From JAAYBR01 sp033813475 (GTDB lineage: Bacteria > Hydrogenedentota > Hydrogenedentia > Hydrogenedentales > CAITNO01), in assembly GCA_033813475.1 (NCBI GenBank), contig JAPXRP010000041.1, positions 1-27,367 of the forward strand: 27,367 bases of DNA, read 5' to 3'. The notes under the pieces were generated by a model, which saw nothing but the letters and a program-made list of their open reading frames with translations, had not been told where the DNA came from and made no database searches. The position numbers and the translations under genes were made by a program. This document shows positions 25,601-27,367 of this stretch, piece after piece; within the stretch, counting starts at the first letter, position 1; each line of letters begins with the position of its first letter.

Positions 25601-27339
25601 TCCTGCCCCCCGCCGTGCTGCCGCACGAGCCCCGCTGGCGCCTGGACAGCGGGCCCTGGCTCCAGAGCGGCATGAACGCCTCGGGCCTCCTGGGCCAGCA
25701 CACCGTCAACTTCAACTACATCCCCAACCTGTGGCAGGCCCCCGCGCCCGTGCTGGTGAACCTCAGCACGCCGGACGCCTTCGTGGACCTGGAGCCCGTG
25801 TGGACCCGGCAGCTTGGCACCGTGCGGGTCTATGTCCAGCCGGAGACGGCGTCCTGGATCCTGACGGACGGGGACGGCGTGGAGCACGCGGGAACCGGCG
25901 GCGCCGAGCTGGCCGGCATCCCCACGGGCGACTGCACCATCGCGTGGCAGCCCCTGCCCACCTATGCCACCCCCGATCCGGCGGTGCAGACCCGGTACCT
26001 CTACCCCGACGCGTCGGTGGTCTTCAACGGGGTCTACCCGCCCATCATCGGCGAGGGGCGCGCCGACCTGACCATGATCCTGGTGCCCGGGGCCGCCCTG
26101 CTTCAGGGCGCGCAGTGGCGGGTGAACGGCGGGGAGTGGCTGGACAGCGGGGTGACCGTCCAGATTCCCGACGGGGACACGCTTCTCGAGTTCAAGGATG
26201 TGGCCGGATGGCTTTCGCCGACCACGCAGACCCTGTTCTTCACGCGCGACACCGCCACGACCCTCACGAAGGGCTATGTGCGCCAGACGGGCACCATCGT
26301 CATTGACGTGGACCCGGCCGGCGCGCCGTGGACCCTGGTGGACGGCGACGGGGTGGAGCGTGCGGGCAACGGAGACGCCACGCTCACCGCCCTCCCCACC
26401 GGCACCATCACGGTGACGTGGGGTGAGATTCCCAGCTACGCCGCGCCCGCGCCCAACCCGGTCTCGGTCAGCCTGGTCGCCGGCCAGACCCGCCGGATCA
26501 CCGGGGCCTACGTCCCGGTCATCGGCGAGGGCGAGGGCATTCTCCGGGTCACCCTGCATCCCGAGGCGGCCGTGGCCGCCGGGGCCATGTGGCGCGTCAT
26601 CGGCGGCGAGTGGCGCAGCAGCGGCGGCATGGAGGCCGTGGCGGACGGGCCGCGCACGGTCAAGTTCCTGGACATGCCCGGATGGACCACCCCCGCGGAC
26701 CTCGTTGTCAACGTGATCCGCGACCAGGTCAACGACGCCTCGGCCGACTACTTCCGCCAGACCGGAACCGTCCAGATAGACGTGACGCCGGACAACGCGC
26801 CCTGGGCCATGACCGACGCGGACGGCGCCGTGGTCAGCGGCGCGGGCGACGCGGTGTTTGAGAACGCCCCGACGGGCCTGGTGTCCGTGCAGTGGGGGCT
26901 GGTCGAGGGCTACACGGCCCCGGACCCGAACCCGCTGGCGCAGACGCTGGAGCAGGGGCAGACCCTGCTCTTCACAGGCGCCCACAGCGAGAACGTCGTG
27001 ACGGCCGACTTCACCGCGTTTCCGCAGACCGGACCGCTGCCCCTCGAGGTCGCCTTCACCGACGCGTCCGTCTCCACAAACAAGGACATCCTGGAGTGGC
27101 GCTGGTACTTCGGCGACGGCAAGTCCAGCACGGAGCGGAATCCGACGCACACCTATCAGGCCGCCGGCCAGTACACCGTCATGCTCACCGTCAGCACGGG
27201 GGACGACGCGGACTTCGTGGTGAAGAAGCAGCACATCACCGTGACCCAGGGCCTGCCCGCCGCGGGCGGCCTGGCCCTGGCCGCGCTGGCGGGCGCGCTG
27301 GCCCTCGCCGGCGCCCGGAACGCGCGCCGGAGACGCTGA
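19645..27339 (+). CDS. Giant multidomain surface protein, apparent fusion of two exoproteins
   Basis: The protein has 2564 residues. The start at 19645 follows GGGAGA; the frame is open from 19567 without support. Residues 1-26 are a Sec signal peptide (MVTMRAGRLF to SAEA). Then come a beta-rich N-terminal domain (27-250), a cadherin-like domain (about 255-356), seven Ig-like repeats (357-1040), and a further Ig domain ending GTYVCIVSD (near 1218). At 1232-1256 there is VPAAGG, a hydrophobic segment and RARM, an anchor-like signal that normally ends a protein. A second signal-like stretch follows (1257-1286). The second half has a region of unknown fold, a nidogen-like domain (about 1825-1970: SLYIGSNGYITF, QVEMFFDGRIVITWL), 158-residue repeats (2058-2451), a PKD domain (2452-2535: WRWYFGDGKSS, HTYQAAGQYTVMLTV) and a terminal LPAAGG-TM-RRRR anchor. 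Adhesion or matrix function is likely. No enzymatic motif is seen. Confidence 0.85.
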   Translation: MVTMRAGRLFLGIFTAALLLAVSAEAAVQVLDKASAKDEDNDTSLNLNFTAPAGTQLLVLGVSNRDNRAVSSATIDGVAFHMIVDSDETGYGEFPDRDERVTLLYYKNPPVGVAKTIAVTLSNSSRHKIAGVLFLSGVDLAQFSDPGAATPLKPVRLVSRGGSGTATISFNGAQAPLGSLAVSAIVNKDTTLNIAGAPEHVQQWRLDTAYLLSYSQGGGSTRAGSAAGASLSWQPNDNYGMAACVIPTGNQGPTDITGSLTVSDTAPNGTLAGTLAVSDPDGAPPYVWSLVDSAGGRFALTPAGDSLTAAVTIADASQIDAGAAASHVLRVAVEDPAAGYNPVLEKDVTVTVTDATNPVISNVTSSRSAARHGASVTLSATITDNVSVAWEPQMTVNGVPLTFPVLDGDVYSWLWNVPAGAPEGPVSISVNAADPSGNTAAAAADDLLVVDNVAPTLSYFAVSDSVVKPGDTVVIGLTVEDNVEVSSSPAPALTVAGVDAGPPSVYEDWYEWSYVIPADAAEGFAVLSVTARDTAGNTVSGTAADLVRVDRTLPSVHSIQSSVAWARAGTLVSISADVSDNFGLDGLPTLRLNGNLVAAAPVVAGSVHTWTFTIGASELQGAAAIVVTASDGAGNVRTASPASTILTVDRTQPNIGSLGVSPAAATVGTAVTITAQVIDNYGVSGSPVMTVNGLPVSAPSQSGYVYTWVFTVPAGVSQGPAVIAIYASDFAGNARNFSNNTALVLDPNAPVVSGITASPVQARGGNAVVFTATVTDLTGVAGTPALTVNGAAATHAGASGSLHTWNFTVPGAAPEGNATVRVTATDVLGNSAVTTSTSALLIDRTAPVIFNVQAVPAVARLGDSVRLVFMATDALTGVFGTPSVTVNAAPAAFHSQSGSVYEFRYTVRAADPEGPASVLVSARDVVGNGGILTLTSVLTIDNTIPTVSGLTVFPEFAGDGASVLIGFRVNDTNGIPAAPSVKVNGLDAVFADAEGDYYEYTFTVRQGEVAEGPATISIVAVDALGNSGSSQSTGLLKVDTLPPAGAVTVNNGDVYTRVPAVTLALAPEDGALSSGVVEMCLSDDGALWLPWEPFSPERAWTLTPGQGWKKVHVKFKDRAGNVSAPAIQGTIALNPSPLAVDQESPASVSTVQGAATILEVGVRNAFGSSITYAWYKDGQPLEPLLGPGKADGPVFALDAVGPDDVGTYVCIVSDELETRQSDPFTVSLETAVPAAGGAALLCLVALLAGAGALRARMRGAGAGRAAAVILLAAGVFLAASAPAEVAVVYSARTDSGSQGDDALKALARERGSVELWTPNPDGTLRRDIVRMGDPGVGNPLFMTRQSEQMDVWAANGARTDLLKDGSAMVTVPLEKGLDMVYQRPKSLDGPTFEVRLMRDGEAVLTESWWEQMVGETARPVYIRIDDGRRVMVQVFEYTDQPPPVLPSMNIVSEGYGALPDGMRPVTLPAAPAADKAEDTQSREVQFVVPQQGLDTLGFDTGWIPSGGMGDPGGFVIQLRVRAAAGYNYDAAVNGIVSLTPESLLGVGPARGTWGFYFGAEFSLKAAADLSWIPLIGDYLDPFTIDIPYVPDFNLVASDRDSFNNWLLDSVSEVRDDAGRTNVVKLDIIALAITQGVLPELPSWLPVKPTIMVGLDVAAIADGSLTCDSISLTDGNAFTQEAQQLPVVVPPEGYSTIASYNENATLNLGAKIYPYFTASIKVFSWSWGYTYPSDDDPNNFLNQIEWLPIKHTTFPFTDAELNFTGQPPAGNPSDWFTQKFTLSTNDLDFKRVRFTPNMSNNYYVACMEDPVAGFRTPVAGATVIPLGRDTFARVDLEGGRTFPLYGSHYSSLYIGSNGYITFEAGDGTRDNTLENHFSQPRISGHFTGLKPDEGGTVYFQQLPNRAVVTFDKVVITKVGIALTVSFQVEMFFDGRIVITWLAVDDPYGLVGLSRGGGVPEEFENSRFTAYGGCLSGISDEGGVRVNFLPPAVLPHEPRWRLDSGPWLQSGMNASGLLGQHTVNFNYIPNLWQAPAPVLVNLSTPDAFVDLEPVWTRQLGTVRVYVQPETASWILTDGDGVEHAGTGGAELAGIPTGDCTIAWQPLPTYATPDPAVQTRYLYPDASVVFNGVYPPIIGEGRADLTMILVPGAALLQGAQWRVNGGEWLDSGVTVQIPDGDTLLEFKDVAGWLSPTTQTLFFTRDTATTLTKGYVRQTGTIVIDVDPAGAPWTLVDGDGVERAGNGDATLTALPTGTITVTWGEIPSYAAPAPNPVSVSLVAGQTRRITGAYVPVIGEGEGILRVTLHPEAAVAAGAMWRVIGGEWRSSGGMEAVADGPRTVKFLDMPGWTTPADLVVNVIRDQVNDASADYFRQTGTVQIDVTPDNAPWAMTDADGAVVSGAGDAVFENAPTGLVSVQWGLVEGYTAPDPNPLAQTLEQGQTLLFTGAHSENVVTADFTAFPQTGPLPLEVAFTDASVSTNKDILEWRWYFGDGKSSTERNPTHTYQAAGQYTVMLTVSTGDDADFVVKKQHITVTQGLPAAGGLALAALAGALALAGARNARRRR
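20713..22764 (+). repeat. Seven tandem Ig-like repeats within the giant protein
   Basis: Seven units of about 98 residues. Each starts with (T/N)xPxxxxxxxS, carries a VTVNG-type strand and a W/YTFTV strand (e.g. YTWVFTVPAG, HTWNFTVPGA, YEYTFTVRQG), then GPAxxxVxAxDxxGN, and ends with a (L)xVD(R/N/T) boundary. The repeats are strongly diverged in DNA, so the array is old. Confidence 0.8.
23341..23502 (+). other. Internal anchor-like signal followed by a second signal peptide
   Basis: The frame reads VPAAGG, about 15 hydrophobic residues (LLCLVALLAGAGAL) and RARM. The ATG at 23413 then opens MRGAGAGR, a second hydrophobic core (AAAVILLAAGVFLAA) and SAPAEV, a good signal-peptidase site. The first part matches the true C-terminus of the same protein (LPAAGG, hydrophobic, RNARRRR). 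No stop codon separates them in this frame. Confidence 0.8.
25816..26994 (+). repeat. 158-residue tandem repeats in the giant protein
   Basis: Units start at 25816, 26290 and 26764, exactly 474 bases apart; the third is half a unit long. Each begins GT(V/I)xxxVxPxxAxW, followed by (D)GDG or DADG, xxGxG, PTG and WxxxPxYxxPxPN. The second half of each unit holds GEGxxxLxxxLxPxAAxxxGAxWRVxGGEWxxSG. A related half-unit (WRLDSGPWLQSG) lies just before 25816. Confidence 0.8.
27253..27336 (+). other. C-terminal LPAAGG-hydrophobic-Arg anchor signal
   Basis: Residues 2537-2564 read LPAAGG, about 16 hydrophobic residues and RNARRRR before the TGA. This has the three-part layout of protein-sorting tails (motif, membrane helix, basic cluster) cut by rhombosortase-, exosortase- or sortase-type enzymes. 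The motif does not match LPxTG, PEP-CTERM or IPTL exactly, and no sorting enzyme is in the window. Confidence 0.7.
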
Positions 27340-27367
27340 CAACCCCAGATTCTCCGCGGGGCGGGAC

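Noticed and set aside
19363..27342. An uninterrupted open frame of about 8 kb on the minus strand, opposite the giant protein.
   Set aside because: It is the antisense mirror of a GC-rich gene: its peptide is Arg/Gly/His/Val-rich low complexity with no domains, whereas the plus strand shows a signal peptide, Ig, PKD and anchor motifs.

Overview
This is a GC-rich bacterial chromosome segment. It holds ten complete protein genes and one gene cut by the left edge. No rRNA, tRNA, CRISPR array, transposase or phage gene is visible. The gene types (mitochondrial-type aconitase, Tat-exported phosphoesterase, giant Ig-repeat exoproteins with a (L/V)PAAGG-TM-Arg tail, lineage-specific HEAT proteins) and the intergenic repeats of the ACCACGGAACACACGG and GTCGGAC types fit an uncultured Hydrogenedentota / Planctomycetota-Verrucomicrobiota-like lineage. 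That placement is an inference from general resemblance, not from a marker gene.

Layout. At 1-184 (minus) is the N-terminus of aspartate-semialdehyde dehydrogenase. At 536-2905 (minus) is a secreted propeller plus helical-toroid protein with an operator-like inverted repeat over its promoter. Divergent from it are a sugar-nucleotide epimerase (3239-4207) and, after a 557 bp repeat-bearing gap, aconitase (4765-7035). A tandem duplication of about 2.79 kb follows. Each copy carries the aconitase 3' end, a 40 bp palindrome, a promoter and a secreted HEAT-repeat gene (7249-9771 and 10034-12565). Next come a YfbK-type VWA lipoprotein (12754-14442), two convergent glycosyltransferases on the minus strand (14449-15552 and 15648-16532), a 9 bp tandem repeat, rmuC (16781-18304), a Tat-exported metallophosphoesterase (18305-19309, minus) and a 2564-residue surface protein (19645-27339).

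Function. There is no single operon. The epimerase and the two glycosyltransferases point to surface glycan synthesis. The propeller protein, HEAT pair, VWA lipoprotein, phosphoesterase and giant protein are all predicted to leave the cytoplasm, so most of the window serves the cell envelope. Aconitase, Asd and RmuC are housekeeping genes.

The two most unusual points are: (a) the giant protein carries a complete C-terminal anchor-like signal in its middle, immediately followed by a second signal-peptide-like stretch, as if two adjacent exoprotein genes had fused in frame; and (b) the HEAT duplication has a non-coding leader much better conserved than the coding sequence it drives, and a fossil of the aconitase C-terminus marks the duplication boundary.
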